In this document: positions 16,997 to 25,854 of the stretch, piece by piece
How positions within the stretch are numbered: the stretch's first letter is position 1
Layout: each line of letters begins with the position of its first letter
Source of the DNA: Isosphaeraceae bacterium EP7
Lineage (GTDB): Bacteria; Planctomycetota; Planctomycetia; Isosphaerales; Isosphaeraceae
Assembly: GCA_038400315.1 (NCBI GenBank)
Contig: CP151667.1
Coordinates: 6,583,174 to 6,647,173, forward strand
Reading direction: 5' to 3'
DNA: 64,000 bases
Notes under the pieces: generated by a model
Databases searched by the model: none
Told to the model about the DNA's origin: nothing
What the model saw: the letters and a program-made list of their open reading frames with translations, nothing else
Made by a program: the position numbers and the translations under genes

Positions 16997-17539
16997 ATGA
17001 ACACGACCAGCGGCAAGCAACATCCCGACCACCGACGAGCCGGACCGAACCTCGCCCGAGGCCTCGGCGCCAGCCTCCTCTTCGGACTGATCGGGGCCGC
17101 AATACCAATGATTGTCTTAGCGATCATGATGGTCGGGCGCTGGATGATTTTCGGCGCCAGCGAGTTCGATCGTCGTGCGGACCTCGCAAGATTCATGATC
17201 GAGTTCTCGAGCCCATCAATCGGCATCGGGTGTGTCTTCGCGGCCGCAGGCTGGGCCACTTATGCCCCCGCCAGCCCCCAGCGGTTCGCTCGCACTCTCG
17301 CCATCATTGCCCTAATTTCAATCGTGGCCTGGCCCCTGGTCATTCTTTTTGCGAATAGCTTCTCCCCCAGGTTCAAAAGGTCGCCGCAATCGCCGGTCCC
17401 GATTCTTACCTACCTGCTCTTAGGGACCCCGCCCCTGCTCGCGTCGTATTGGTTGACGAAACTGCGTAACGATTGCTCGAAGAAAGTGGGACTGGGTTCC
17501 TGTCCCCCGTTCCCGGGGTTTAGCCCGACCGATCTTTGA
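16997..17539 (+). CDS. Small polytopic membrane protein inside the ExbB/ExbD operon
   Basis: About 180 residues with four hydrophobic stretches (near 27-52, 68-85, 98-118 and 132-150), so an integral membrane protein. I do not recognise the family. It sits between the two ExbD-like genes. Its base composition and codon use look less GC-rich than both neighbours (many third-position A/T codons), which suggests a later insertion or a gene under weak selection. Start: ATG at 16997, with a GTG four codons upstream as alternative; neither has a clear ribosome-binding site. The end carries GSCPPFPGF, close to the next gene. It may be a real gene but is not proven. Confidence 0.55.
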   Translation: MNTTSGKQHPDHRRAGPNLARGLGASLLFGLIGAAIPMIVLAIMMVGRWMIFGASEFDRRADLARFMIEFSSPSIGIGCVFAAAGWATYAPASPQRFARTLAIIALISIVAWPLVILFANSFSPRFKRSPQSPVPILTYLLLGTPPLLASYWLTKLRNDCSKKVGLGSCPPFPGFSPTDL

Positions 17540-17571
17540 CTCCACCTGACAGCGACCGCCGGGGGTGAGCC

Positions 17572-18096
17572 TTGAGCCGCAGACGCAAGAAGAGTTCGCA
17601 GGGCGATGTCGACGTGCCGATCACGCCCATGCTCGACATGGCCTTCCAGCTCCTCACCTTCTTCGTCCTGACCTATCGGCCGGCGCCCGCCGAGGGGGCG
17701 TTCTCGATGAACCTGCTCCCCGCCGCGCCCGTCGCCCGCATGGACGCCGAGGTCGCGGCCGAGACGAACGAGGCCTCCAGTGAGCTGCCCGCGGCCCTGC
17801 GCACCCTGCCCACCACCCTGCGTGCCGACTCCGCCGGCAATCTCGGCTCCGTCACCATCAATGACCTGCAAGTCGAGGGCATGGACAAGCTCGCCGCCGA
17901 GTTGGCCTCGATCCTGAACGACCCGACGCTGCCGTTCGACCAGGCGCTCATCAAGGTCGACCCCAAGCTGCGGTACGCCGAGCTGATCAAGGTCATCGAT
18001 ATCTACGCCAAGTTGAAGATCACCAAGATCAGCTTTGCCGAGATCGACCCCCGCGAGGGGATGGACCCGGGCGTCGAAGCGGGCGGCCCGCAGTGA
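17572..18096 (+). CDS. ExbD/TolR family biopolymer transport protein (second copy)
   Basis: A 174-residue ExbD-like protein. The basic N-terminus MSRRRKK is followed by DVPITPMLDMAFQLLTFF with the conserved Asp22 at the start of the single membrane helix. The periplasmic domain is longer than in the first copy and contains an acidic linker (about 55-75). The C-terminus ends in KITKISFAEIDPREG. It starts with TTG at 17572 after a GGGGGTGA stretch. It overlaps the next gene by four nt (GTGA), which points to translational coupling. Confidence 0.9.
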   Translation: MSRRRKKSSQGDVDVPITPMLDMAFQLLTFFVLTYRPAPAEGAFSMNLLPAAPVARMDAEVAAETNEASSELPAALRTLPTTLRADSAGNLGSVTINDLQVEGMDKLAAELASILNDPTLPFDQALIKVDPKLRYAELIKVIDIYAKLKITKISFAEIDPREGMDPGVEAGGPQ

Positions 18097-19022
18097 GCGC
18101 CGACCGGCCAGAGCGTGGCTTCTTCCGCGGCGCCGAGCTGACCCGGTTCGCCCTGCTCGCGGGCGTCATGATCGCCGGCTGGGCCTGGTTTCTTAACCGG
18201 CCCACCCCCCCCGCAGCCGGCACGCTCGCGCCCGGCACCACCACCGTCGGGGCCCAGAAGGCCGCCCCTCCCTTGAAGCCCGACACAGGCCCCGAGTTCG
18301 CCGACCTCCGCGACGACACACGCCTCTCCTTCCGCGACAATGCCGCCTACATCGCTCTGCTCGAACGCGTCCGGTCCAAGACACCCGCCGCGCTCGCCGC
18401 CGAAGCCCGTTCCGACATCCTGTTCACCCACCTGAGAGACAACCCCAAGGGCCATCGAGGCGTCCCCGTCCACATCGTCGGTACGGCGCTGCGGATCCTT
18501 AGCTATGAGGTGGAGAAGTCGATCTCACCGTCCGGGCGGATGTACGAGGCCTGGGTCGTCACCCCCGACAGCCAGAAGTACCCCTACCTCTGCGTCTTCG
18601 ACGAAGCCCCCCCCGGCCTGCCCATCGGCCCCAACGTCCACGAACGGATCGCCTTCAACGGCTACTTCCTCAAGTGGATGGCCTATGTGGGCGGTGACAA
18701 AGGGCGGATCGCCCCGATGCTCGTCGGAAGGATCGGCTGGGACGCCAACGCCGCCCGCACCGCCGAGGCCCCTCCGTTCTCTGCCACCAGGACCCCCTGG
18801 TTCGCCCTCGGCATCGGTTTGCTCCTTCTCTACGGCATCGCCCGCTGGTTCGGCCAGATGCGCCGGCTGTCGAACCTCCTGCCATCGGCCAGATCCCGCC
18901 GCCGGACCCTTGACCGGCCCCGAGAACGATCCCCCGAGCCTCCCCTCCCCCCCGAGCAAGTCGGCCAGTGGCTCGCCAACCTAGAAGCCGGCAAGATCCC
19001 CCCCGACGACGAGCCTTCCTGA
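18093..19022 (+). CDS. Membrane-anchored protein of unknown function, end of ExbB/ExbD operon
   Basis: A 309-residue protein starting at the GTG that overlaps the stop of the second ExbD gene. One membrane helix lies near 16-34 and a second near 232-252 (WFALGIGLLLLYGIARWF), leaving a periplasmic domain of about 200 residues between them, with a cytoplasmic Arg/Pro-rich tail. The periplasmic part contains GVPVHIVGTALRIL and YLCVFDEAPPG. I do not recognise the family. Its coupling to the proton-channel genes suggests a structural partner of the complex, by context only. Confidence 0.75.
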   Translation: MSADRPERGFFRGAELTRFALLAGVMIAGWAWFLNRPTPPAAGTLAPGTTTVGAQKAAPPLKPDTGPEFADLRDDTRLSFRDNAAYIALLERVRSKTPAALAAEARSDILFTHLRDNPKGHRGVPVHIVGTALRILSYEVEKSISPSGRMYEAWVVTPDSQKYPYLCVFDEAPPGLPIGPNVHERIAFNGYFLKWMAYVGGDKGRIAPMLVGRIGWDANAARTAEAPPFSATRTPWFALGIGLLLLYGIARWFGQMRRLSNLLPSARSRRRTLDRPRERSPEPPLPPEQVGQWLANLEAGKIPPDDEPS

Positions 19023-19197
19023 ACGCGGCCGAGCCGTCCAAGTCCTCGCCCATCGCCTGCAAGCAGTGAGGGGGACCGCCGGGGCGAGAGTAGGCCCCCG
19101 AGTCCGTCGGAGCATGACCACGGTTCAAGGGGAGCAACCCGGGGCGCGAACCGACGGGAAAAATCGGGCTCTGCATCGAATCGACGCGAGCCTCGGG

Positions 19198-19998
19198 TCA
19201 GTCGGCGAGCTCGAAGACGACGAGGAGGGGGCGGTGGTCGGAGGCGAGCGGTTCTTCGAGGACCCTGGTTTCGACGACCTTCCAGCGGGGAGCGTTGCGA
19301 TAGAGGACGTAGTCGATCTGCCTGATGGGCTTGTCGGAGGGGTAGGTGGGCAGGAAGGTGGAGTCGGAGCGAGTCCAGGTCTTGCCGAAGGCGTCCATGA
19401 CGCGGCTGCCGGGCACGGAGTTCAGGTCGCCGACGAGGAGGGTGGGGAGGGTCGGGGCCTCGGCGGCCAACTCCTCGAGGCGCTTGACCGAGTCCATCCG
19501 CTCGGCGTCTTCGGATCGGTAGTCGATGTGGGTGGCGATGAACCGGATGGGGGTCTGGCGAGGGTCGGGGGCGGTCAAGTCGACGGCCAGGGCCCCTCGC
19601 TGCTCGCCGACGTAGTGGGACGGCAGCTTGATGTTCTGGTGCCCCTTAACGGGGAGGCGGGTCAGCACGGCGTTGCCGTATTCGCCCCCCTGGAAGGGGA
19701 TGTTGCGTTCGAAGAGGGGTGTCATCTTCGTCAGGCGGCCCAGCTCGGCGGGCTCATCGAGTCCGCCCGTTCGTTTGGCACCGCGATCGACCTCCTGGAG
19801 CGAGACGACGTGGGGGTCGACCGACAGGATGACCTTGGCAATGCGTTCAAGGTCGAGCTTGCCGTCGGCCCCCTCGCCGTGGCGGATGTTGTAGCTGAGC
19901 ACCCGCAGGCGGGTCGGCTCGGCGGCGTCGGCGGGCACGAGTGCCGGGGTGAGCAGGAGCGCGAGGGCAACGGGCAGGATCCGGCGAGGGGCATACAT
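19198..19998 (-). CDS. Secreted endonuclease/exonuclease/phosphatase family protein
   Basis: A 266-residue EEP-fold hydrolase. A signal peptide covers residues 1-26 (ending ADAAE). Family motifs are in order: VLSYNIRHGEG (Asn37), VSLQEVD (Glu69, metal ligand), LLVGDLNSVPGS (catalytic Asp/Asn) and the C-terminal LASDHRPLL (catalytic His). Members include nucleases, sphingomyelinases and phosphoinositide phosphatases; the substrate cannot be decided from sequence. Export suggests a role in scavenging. A lipoprotein and a DUF1559 gene follow upstream on the same strand with a 16-nt gap to the former. Confidence 0.87.
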   Translation of the reverse strand: MYAPRRILPVALALLLTPALVPADAAEPTRLRVLSYNIRHGEGADGKLDLERIAKVILSVDPHVVSLQEVDRGAKRTGGLDEPAELGRLTKMTPLFERNIPFQGGEYGNAVLTRLPVKGHQNIKLPSHYVGEQRGALAVDLTAPDPRQTPIRFIATHIDYRSEDAERMDSVKRLEELAAEAPTLPTLLVGDLNSVPGSRVMDAFGKTWTRSDSTFLPTYPSDKPIRQIDYVLYRNAPRWKVVETRVLEEPLASDHRPLLVVFELAD

Positions 19999-20014
19999 CA
20001 GGCGGAGGCTCCGG

Positions 20015-20485
20015 TCATTTCGGGGCGGTGGCGGATGCCGAGGCGGCCGCGACCGAGGCCTTGGGGGCGGCCTTGAATTCTTCGGGGGTCATCCGAATGA
20101 CGGACCGGTTGAGCAAGAGAACAGGGCCCCCCCGCTCGGGGACCGACTTGCCGTAGGCCAGGACTTCCTGGGCGGGGCTGGCGCCGGGCTCTTCCTTGGT
20201 GTCCGGCAGGGCTGCGCCCCAGTTGACGACGACATCGCCGGACTTGACCAGCTCGAAACCGCCGAGGGAGCCGCCCGAGTTGAGGACAAGCTGCTTGATC
20301 GACTTGGGGGGCTTGCCGAGGGAAATCTGATATTCGCGGAGCATCTCGCCGACCTGCTGGAGCTTCACCTCCTCGGCGTGGTCGACGCTGAGCGCAGCGG
20401 CGGTCGGGCCTCCGCAGCCCGGCAGCCCGGCCAGAATCACAAGGCCGGCGATCATGTGGAAAGTCGTTCGGAGCTTGATACTCAT
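20015..20485 (-). CDS. Small lipoprotein paired with a DUF1559 gene
   Basis: A 156-residue protein with a type II signal peptide: basic start, hydrophobic stretch and lipobox LAGLPGC, with the acylated cysteine at about 24. The mature part has helical repeats, and the end is Ala/Ser/Lys-rich. The frame is open upstream to 20740 because of overlap with the DUF1559 gene region, but the ATG at 20485 begins the obvious signal peptide. Small lipoproteins next to DUF1559 genes are common in planctomycetes; function unknown. It lies 106 nt after the DUF1559 gene. Confidence 0.75.
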   Translation of the reverse strand: MSIKLRTTFHMIAGLVILAGLPGCGGPTAAALSVDHAEEVKLQQVGEMLREYQISLGKPPKSIKQLVLNSGGSLGGFELVKSGDVVVNWGAALPDTKEEPGASPAQEVLAYGKSVPERGGPVLLLNRSVIRMTPEEFKAAPKASVAAASASATAPK

Positions 20486-20591
20486 CGGTGTGCTCGCGTG
20501 GAGAGAGTTCGCGGCGCGGGGAGAGTGGAAAGCCGGCCCGGGCGGATTGCTTTGGTCACGATGCCGCGGGCCGGCCGGTCGACCGATGTCG

Positions 20592-21701
20592 TCAGTAGGC
20601 GTCGGCGCTGAGGACCTCGCCGCCGGCGCGGGTGCCCAGGGCGCTCCAGGCCAGCGGGTTGACCGTGTCCTTGATGAACCGGACCGAGCCGTCGGCGAAC
20701 GAGGCGTTGACGCCGCCGGGGTGGTTGCTGCGGGCGGCAATGTGGGCGGCGAAGTAATCGCCGCTATTGGCGCAATCGAAGGTCTTGGAATTGGGGGTCA
20801 GCGTGTGGCTGAAGTAGCCCATCGGGCCGATGCCCCGGTAATACTGCTGGCCGCGGTAGCGCACCCGGGTGCCAGCGGCCGAGCAAGTAGCCGAGGCCGG
20901 GGCGATGCTGGTGGTGAAGGAAGCGCCCGGCATGCCAAAGACGTTGAGAAGGCTGGTGATGGGCACCTCGTCGACGGTGTTTGCCCTTGAAACCGAGCGG
21001 ATCGTCTCGGCGAACATGGTCGTGTTGCTGGTGCCATCGGTGATGGCCGAGATCCCCGTCCTGCCCGTGACCTTCAGATAGTCCGGGTTGTTGGCGCCGT
21101 TGATCTGCGTCGGCTGGCCGTAGTCGAGCGTCACGTTGAAGACGCCGGCCAGGGCCGTGTTCAGCTCAGTCTTGTTGGGGGGGTAGTTGTACGACGAAGG
21201 CGGCGGCGGGCCCAGCTCGGGGCAGGCGGTGGCACCGATCGAGGAGAAGTAATTGTTGTAGCCCACGATTCCGAAGAGGCGGACCGCGGAGGGATCGGAC
21301 GGGCAGACGTAGGCCGAAACGATCTGACAGCAGGCGGTGTAGTTGCTGTCGTTGGCCAGGTTGCTGGTCAGAGTGTTGAAGTTGATCTGAAAGTTGAACG
21401 TGTTGTAGATGTTCGAGTTTTCCAGGAATCCCAGGATCTGCGCCATCGGGGTGGAGCGGGTGTATTGCGGCACGTTGAAAGTCGGGGTCGGCCCGAAGCC
21501 CGGCGGGAAGCTGCCGTTCGTGGACTCGAAGTTGTGGGCGGAGAGGCTAATCTGCTTCAGGTTGTTGACGCACTGCATGCGTCTGGCGGCCTCGCGTGCA
21601 CTTTGCACGGCGGGCAGCAGCAAGGCGATCAAGACGGCGATGATGCTGATGACGACCAGCAGCTCGATGAGCGTGAAGCCTCTGCGCGGTCTGCAAACCA
21701 T
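20592..21701 (-). CDS. DUF1559 protein with prepilin-type N-terminus
   Basis: A 369-residue member of the large planctomycete-expanded DUF1559 family. The N-terminus [20 protein letters not shown] is a type IV prepilin/pseudopilin cleavage and helix motif (Gly at residue 8), followed by [17 protein letters not shown], which is invariant in the family. The C-terminus carries the H-X9-DG motif (H in [14 protein letters not shown]). These proteins are thought to be pseudopilin-like surface or secretion-associated proteins; no function is established. The 235 nt upstream is relatively AT-rich and probably holds its promoter. Confidence 0.95.
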   Translation of the reverse strand: MVCRPRRGFTLIELLVVISIIAVLIALLLPAVQSAREAARRMQCVNNLKQISLSAHNFESTNGSFPPGFGPTPTFNVPQYTRSTPMAQILGFLENSNIYNTFNFQINFNTLTSNLANDSNYTACCQIVSAYVCPSDPSAVRLFGIVGYNNYFSSIGATACPELGPPPPSSYNYPPNKTELNTALAGVFNVTLDYGQPTQINGANNPDYLKVTGRTGISAITDGTSNTTMFAETIRSVSRANTVDEVPITSLLNVFGMPGASFTTSIAPASATCSAAGTRVRYRGQQYYRGIGPMGYFSHTLTPNSKTFDCANSGDYFAAHIAARSNHPGGVNASFADGSVRFIKDTVNPLAWSALGTRAGGEVLSADAY

Positions 21702-21936
21702 GATGGGAATGTCCTTCGAACTCTCCGGAGAGAGTCCCGAGGCCTCTGTAGAATGTGGTCAGGGGCGGCGCAGCAGACCAACGATCCGGGGGATCGGACC
21801 GGCAGCGCCATACCCGGCGACATCGACGGGTCTCAACAGACTCTATCAAGCCTATGTGAAGATTCAACGATCGTCAAACGGTTTCCATGCGAAGAAGCAT
21901 GCAATCAGCGCAAACGTTGTGATTAGGCATCGCGGC

Positions 21937-23067
21937 TTAATTGACGACGCCGCGGGCCATGGGCTGGGCGAAAGCGATGCTCTGGGCGAAGACGGGGTCT
22001 TCCTCGCGATCGGAGAGCTGGCGGCCGATCATCTCGGCGAGGGTGGGCTGGGAGAAGGCGAGCGTCCTGGGCTCGCCGGGGAAGCCGTCGGGACGGACGC
22101 AGAGCCGCTTCTGGTCTTCCAGCGAGACGTCAAGCGCCCCCTGGCAGCCGTCCATCTGGCAAGAGACGCGAACGCGGCGGATCTGCGAGGGGCCTTCGGG
22201 GAGCCTGCGGATGACCAGGCGGATGACCCCTTGGGGTGAGTCGAGCCGCCAGGAGATCTCGTCACCCGGGTGGACCTCGACGGAACGGGGGGTCCACTGG
22301 AGGCGCGAGGCGAGCCAGGAGACGAGCAGCCAGCCGTGAGTGACCGCGTGCGGACCGTGCTCGACGAGGACCTCGGTGATCGACTGAAGCGCGCCGGGCG
22401 CGGAGTCGGGGGCGAGCGCCTGCGAGAGTGCCCGCCGCCAGGGCTTCAGCCGCCGCCAGTTCAGGTCGCTGGCCACGCGCCAGGCGAGGCGGCCGGGTTT
22501 GCGTTCGAAGCGTTCGAGCCAGGCGTGGGTGGCGCCCATGCCGCGATGAGGGTCGAGCCAGCCGCTGCTATCGTAGAGGACCTGCTGAACCGACTCGGCC
22601 AGGTCGTGGAGGATGGGCCCGGCAAACGGAGGAGGCTGGGGCGTGGCCCACCAGAGGTTGGTGGGGAGGTCGCCGATGATATGGCTGCGGACGGCGTAGG
22701 GGAGGTCGCCGACGCCCCGGCCGGCGGACTTGAGCGTGACTTGCTCGCAGTAGAGGTCGTCGCCGGGGCCGGGTCCGACGTCGCGCACCTGAACGAAGGC
22801 GCGGATGGGCGAGTCGGGCTCGTTGGCCATGCCGACGAGCAGGAGGACCCTGGCGGGATGGCCACGGACGATGGCCGGGACGAGCGTGTCGGCCAGGGCG
22901 GCGCGATCATGATCCTGGCAGAAGATGATGAGATTGGACATCTGGGCGCGGCGCATGACGCCCACGCCCTGCCGCTGGGCGTCCCTGCGTCGGCGGGTCA
23001 GCTCGACACCGACGTGGCCGATCGGGACCTCGGCCGGCTCGTCGAAGACCATGATGTTGGTGTCCAT
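21937..23067 (-). CDS. opcA: OpcA-type glucose-6-phosphate dehydrogenase assembly protein
   Basis: A 376-residue OpcA homologue. It starts with ATG inside the TGATG junction with the zwf stop, overlapping by one base. RRRRDAQRQGVGVMRRAQMSN near the N-terminus, LPTNLWWATPQPP in the middle and the C-terminal half with a conserved QMDGCQGALDVSLEDQK fit the family. In cyanobacteria OpcA is an allosteric, redox-linked activator of Zwf. Its position as last gene of gnd-zwf-opcA fits that role. A longer reading frame runs upstream over zwf but is not real because it overlaps it in another phase. Confidence 0.88.
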   Translation of the reverse strand: MDTNIMVFDEPAEVPIGHVGVELTRRRRDAQRQGVGVMRRAQMSNLIIFCQDHDRAALADTLVPAIVRGHPARVLLLVGMANEPDSPIRAFVQVRDVGPGPGDDLYCEQVTLKSAGRGVGDLPYAVRSHIIGDLPTNLWWATPQPPPFAGPILHDLAESVQQVLYDSSGWLDPHRGMGATHAWLERFERKPGRLAWRVASDLNWRRLKPWRRALSQALAPDSAPGALQSITEVLVEHGPHAVTHGWLLVSWLASRLQWTPRSVEVHPGDEISWRLDSPQGVIRLVIRRLPEGPSQIRRVRVSCQMDGCQGALDVSLEDQKRLCVRPDGFPGEPRTLAFSQPTLAEMIGRQLSDREEDPVFAQSIAFAQPMARGVVN

Positions 23068-24686
23068 CAGAGGGTCCTCCACTGACGACCGTCGGCCTCG
23101 ATGAGCCGATCGGCCTCGAGCGGGCCCCAGGTGCCGGCGCGGTACTCGGGCAGGAACCGGACGCCGGACTGCTCCCAGGCCTCGACGATGGGCATGACGA
23201 ACTCCCAGGCGGCCACCACGGCGTCGCGTCGCATGAAGAGGGTTGCATCGCCGGCCATCACGTCCAGGAGCAGGCGTTCGTAGGCCTCGGGGGTGCGGTC
23301 GCCATAGCTGGAGTCGTAGTTGAACTCCATCTTCACCGGGTAGATCCGCACCTTGGGCCCGGGCAGCTTCGACGCGATCCGTAGCGAGAGCCCCTCTTCG
23401 GGCTGGATGCGCAGGGAGAGCACGGTGGGCTCGACGGGGACGTGCGGGTTGGCGTTGAAGAGGACCTGGGGGACATCCTTGAACTGGATGGCGACCTCGC
23501 TGGCCCGCTTGGGGAGACGCTTGCCGGTGCGCAGGTAGAACGGAACCCCCGCCCATCGCCAGTTGTCGATGAACAGCTTCATGGCGACGAAGGTCTCGGT
23601 CGTGCTGTCGTTGGGCACCTGCTGCTTGCGCCTGCGGAAATCGTCGCGCACTTCCTGGCGGTAGCTGGGCACCCCCCGCCCGTCGATCTCGCCGTCGATG
23701 TACTGGGCGCGCACGACCGAGCGAGCGACCTCCTCGCGAGACATCGGCCGCAGGCAGCGGAGGACGCCCATGCGTGCGTCGCGCACCACGTCGGGCTCAA
23801 GCGACCAGGGGGGCTCCATTGCGACCAAGCAGAGAACCTGGAGGATGTGGTTCTGGAGCATGTCCCGCAGGGCGCCGACGCCCTCATAATAGCCCACGCG
23901 GCTGCCGGTCACCTCGCCCTCGGCATCGTACTGGGTGAGGCCCTCTTCCTCGGAGACGGTGATCTGGACGTGGTCGATGTACTTCTGGTTCCAGAGGGGC
24001 TCGAAGATGCTGTTGGCGAAGCGGAGGACGAGGAGGTTCTGGACGGTCTCCTTGCCCAGGTAGTGGTCGATCCGGTAGGTCTGGCCCTCGGAGAACGACC
24101 GGGCGACGGCGGAGTTGACGGCGCGGTCGCTCTCCAGGTCGCGGCCGATCGGCTTCTCGACGATCACACGCGTGAAGACGCGGTCGTCGGCGGGGTCGGC
24201 AATCAGGCCCGAGGCCTTGAGGTGGTCGACGCTCATGGCCACCATCTGCGGCGGCACGGCCAGGTAGAAGACCCGGTTGCCGGGGATGCCGAACTGGCGG
24301 TCGACGGCGTCGAGCCTGGCCTTGAGTGCCTCATAGGCAGAGGCGTCGCTGAAGCTCCCCTCGACGTAGAAGACGCTCCGCTCGAAGTCGTTCCAGGTGC
24401 CGTCGTCGATGGCCTGGCGCGAGAACTTCTGGACGCCTTCGCGGGCGCGGCTGCGGAGCCAGGCGTCGGGTTCTCCCTGCGAGCCGATGCCGAAGCCGAC
24501 GACGGCGAAGTTGGTGGGCAAGACACCGTCGACGTTGAGGTTGTACAGGGCCGGAATCAGCTTGCGCCAGGCCAGGTCGCCGGCCGCGCCGAAGATGACC
24601 AGGATGCATGGCTGGGGCAGGAGCACCTTGGCGGCACCGGCCGTCAGCGGGTTGTTCATCTCGGCCGCGTCGGCGCCGCTCGACAT
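23067..24686 (-). CDS. zwf: Glucose-6-phosphate 1-dehydrogenase
   Basis: First enzyme of the oxidative pentose phosphate pathway (glucose-6-phosphate plus NADP to 6-phosphogluconolactone). The N-terminal dinucleotide motif is GAAGDLAWRKLIPALYNL (GxxGDLxxRKL), and the active-site RIDHYLGKE near residue 210 holds the catalytic His. VIVEKPIGRDLES and the C-terminal GDATLFMRRDAVVAAWEFV are typical. The length (539) is somewhat above average owing to an N-terminal extension of about 20 residues. The ATG at 24686 is used. The gene is translationally coupled to opcA, and gnd lies 93 nt upstream in the same direction. Confidence 0.97.
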   Translation of the reverse strand: MSSGADAAEMNNPLTAGAAKVLLPQPCILVIFGAAGDLAWRKLIPALYNLNVDGVLPTNFAVVGFGIGSQGEPDAWLRSRAREGVQKFSRQAIDDGTWNDFERSVFYVEGSFSDASAYEALKARLDAVDRQFGIPGNRVFYLAVPPQMVAMSVDHLKASGLIADPADDRVFTRVIVEKPIGRDLESDRAVNSAVARSFSEGQTYRIDHYLGKETVQNLLVLRFANSIFEPLWNQKYIDHVQITVSEEEGLTQYDAEGEVTGSRVGYYEGVGALRDMLQNHILQVLCLVAMEPPWSLEPDVVRDARMGVLRCLRPMSREEVARSVVRAQYIDGEIDGRGVPSYRQEVRDDFRRRKQQVPNDSTTETFVAMKLFIDNWRWAGVPFYLRTGKRLPKRASEVAIQFKDVPQVLFNANPHVPVEPTVLSLRIQPEEGLSLRIASKLPGPKVRIYPVKMEFNYDSSYGDRTPEAYERLLLDVMAGDATLFMRRDAVVAAWEFVMPIVEAWEQSGVRFLPEYRAGTWGPLEADRLIEADGRQWRTL

Positions 24687-24779
24687 CGCAGGTCACTCCA
24701 GAGATCAAGGCGCGATCCGTCCGCGCCACCGGGCCCTTGCCGCATCCTTACTGAGGGACATCACTCGAAGGACGTCCGG

Positions 24780-25763
24780 TCAGCCGCCGGTGGGGCGCTC
24801 GATATGCCCGCCGAACTTGTTGCGCATGGCCGAGAGCACCTTCTCGGCGAAGGTGTGGACTTTGCGCGATCGGAATCGGGTGTAAAGCGAGGCGGTAAGC
24901 ACGTCGGCCGGCACGGCCTCCTCGACGGCCGCCATGACCGTCCAGCGACCCTCGCCGGAATCCTCGACGAACCCGGAATATCGCTCGAGGTTGGGGTCCT
25001 CGGCCAGGGCCATCGCGGTGAGGTCGAGCAGCCACGAGCCGACAACGCTGCCGCGGCGCCAGACCTCGGCGATGTCGGCCACGTTCAGGTCGAAGCGATG
25101 CTCCTCGGGAAGCTCCTTGGAGGTCGCGCCCCGGAAGATGTCGAAGCCCTCGGCGTAGGCCTGCATCAGGCCGTACTCGATCCCGTTGTGGATCATCTTG
25201 ACGAAGTGGCCGGCGCCCGAGGGCCCGCAGTGGAGATAGCCCTCCTCGGCGGTGCCTCCCAGTTTCTCGCGGCCGGGGGTGCGCTCGATCTCACCGCGGC
25301 CGGGGGCGAGTGTCTTGAGGATGGGGGCGATGCGCGAAAACGCCTCCTCGGGGCCGCCGACCATCAGGCAGTAGCCGCGTTCCACACCCCAGACACCGCC
25401 GCTGGTGCCCACGTCGACGTAGTGGATCCCCTTGACCTTGAGCGCCTGGGCGCGGCGGACGTCGTCCTTGAAGTAGGAGTTGCCGCCGTCGATGAGGATG
25501 TCGCCGGGGCCGAAGAGCGCGGCCAGGTCGTTGACGGTCTGCTCGGTGGCCGCGCCACTGGGGACCATGACCCAGGCTGCCCTGGGTTCGGTCAGCTTGG
25601 CGGCGAATTCTTCGAGCGAGCGGGCACCGACGGCGCCTTCGGCGACGAGCGTGGCGACGGCCTCGGGGCTGCGGTCGTAGACGACGCAGTCGTGCCCTTG
25701 CTTCATCAGGCGCCTGACCATGTTGGCGCCCATCCGGCCCAGGCCGACCATTCCGAGTTGCAC
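24780..25763 (-). CDS. gnd: 6-phosphogluconate dehydrogenase, short (decarboxylating) type
   Basis: Oxidises 6-phosphogluconate to ribulose-5-phosphate. The Rossmann motif GLGRMG lies at residues 7-12, [10 protein letters not shown] and [10 protein letters not shown] follow, and the active-site [14 protein letters not shown] with catalytic Lys is present. At 327 residues it belongs to the short NAD-type (GndA/YqeC-like) subclass and not the 470-residue dimeric one. I place the start at GTG 25763 because GAGGAGG lies upstream; a TTG six codons earlier is an alternative. It is the first gene of the gnd-zwf-opcA operon. Confidence 0.93.
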   Translation of the reverse strand: MQLGMVGLGRMGANMVRRLMKQGHDCVVYDRSPEAVATLVAEGAVGARSLEEFAAKLTEPRAAWVMVPSGAATEQTVNDLAALFGPGDILIDGGNSYFKDDVRRAQALKVKGIHYVDVGTSGGVWGVERGYCLMVGGPEEAFSRIAPILKTLAPGRGEIERTPGREKLGGTAEEGYLHCGPSGAGHFVKMIHNGIEYGLMQAYAEGFDIFRGATSKELPEEHRFDLNVADIAEVWRRGSVVGSWLLDLTAMALAEDPNLERYSGFVEDSGEGRWTVMAAVEEAVPADVLTASLYTRFRSRKVHTFAEKVLSAMRNKFGGHIERPTGG

Positions 25764-25854
25764 GAGTCGCCCCCTCCTCAACGCCTTCGACAGTTCGTAA
25801 CGGATTGCTCGACGACAGAGTCCGGGCCGCTCGGGGGGCGACGGCGGCCGGGGC

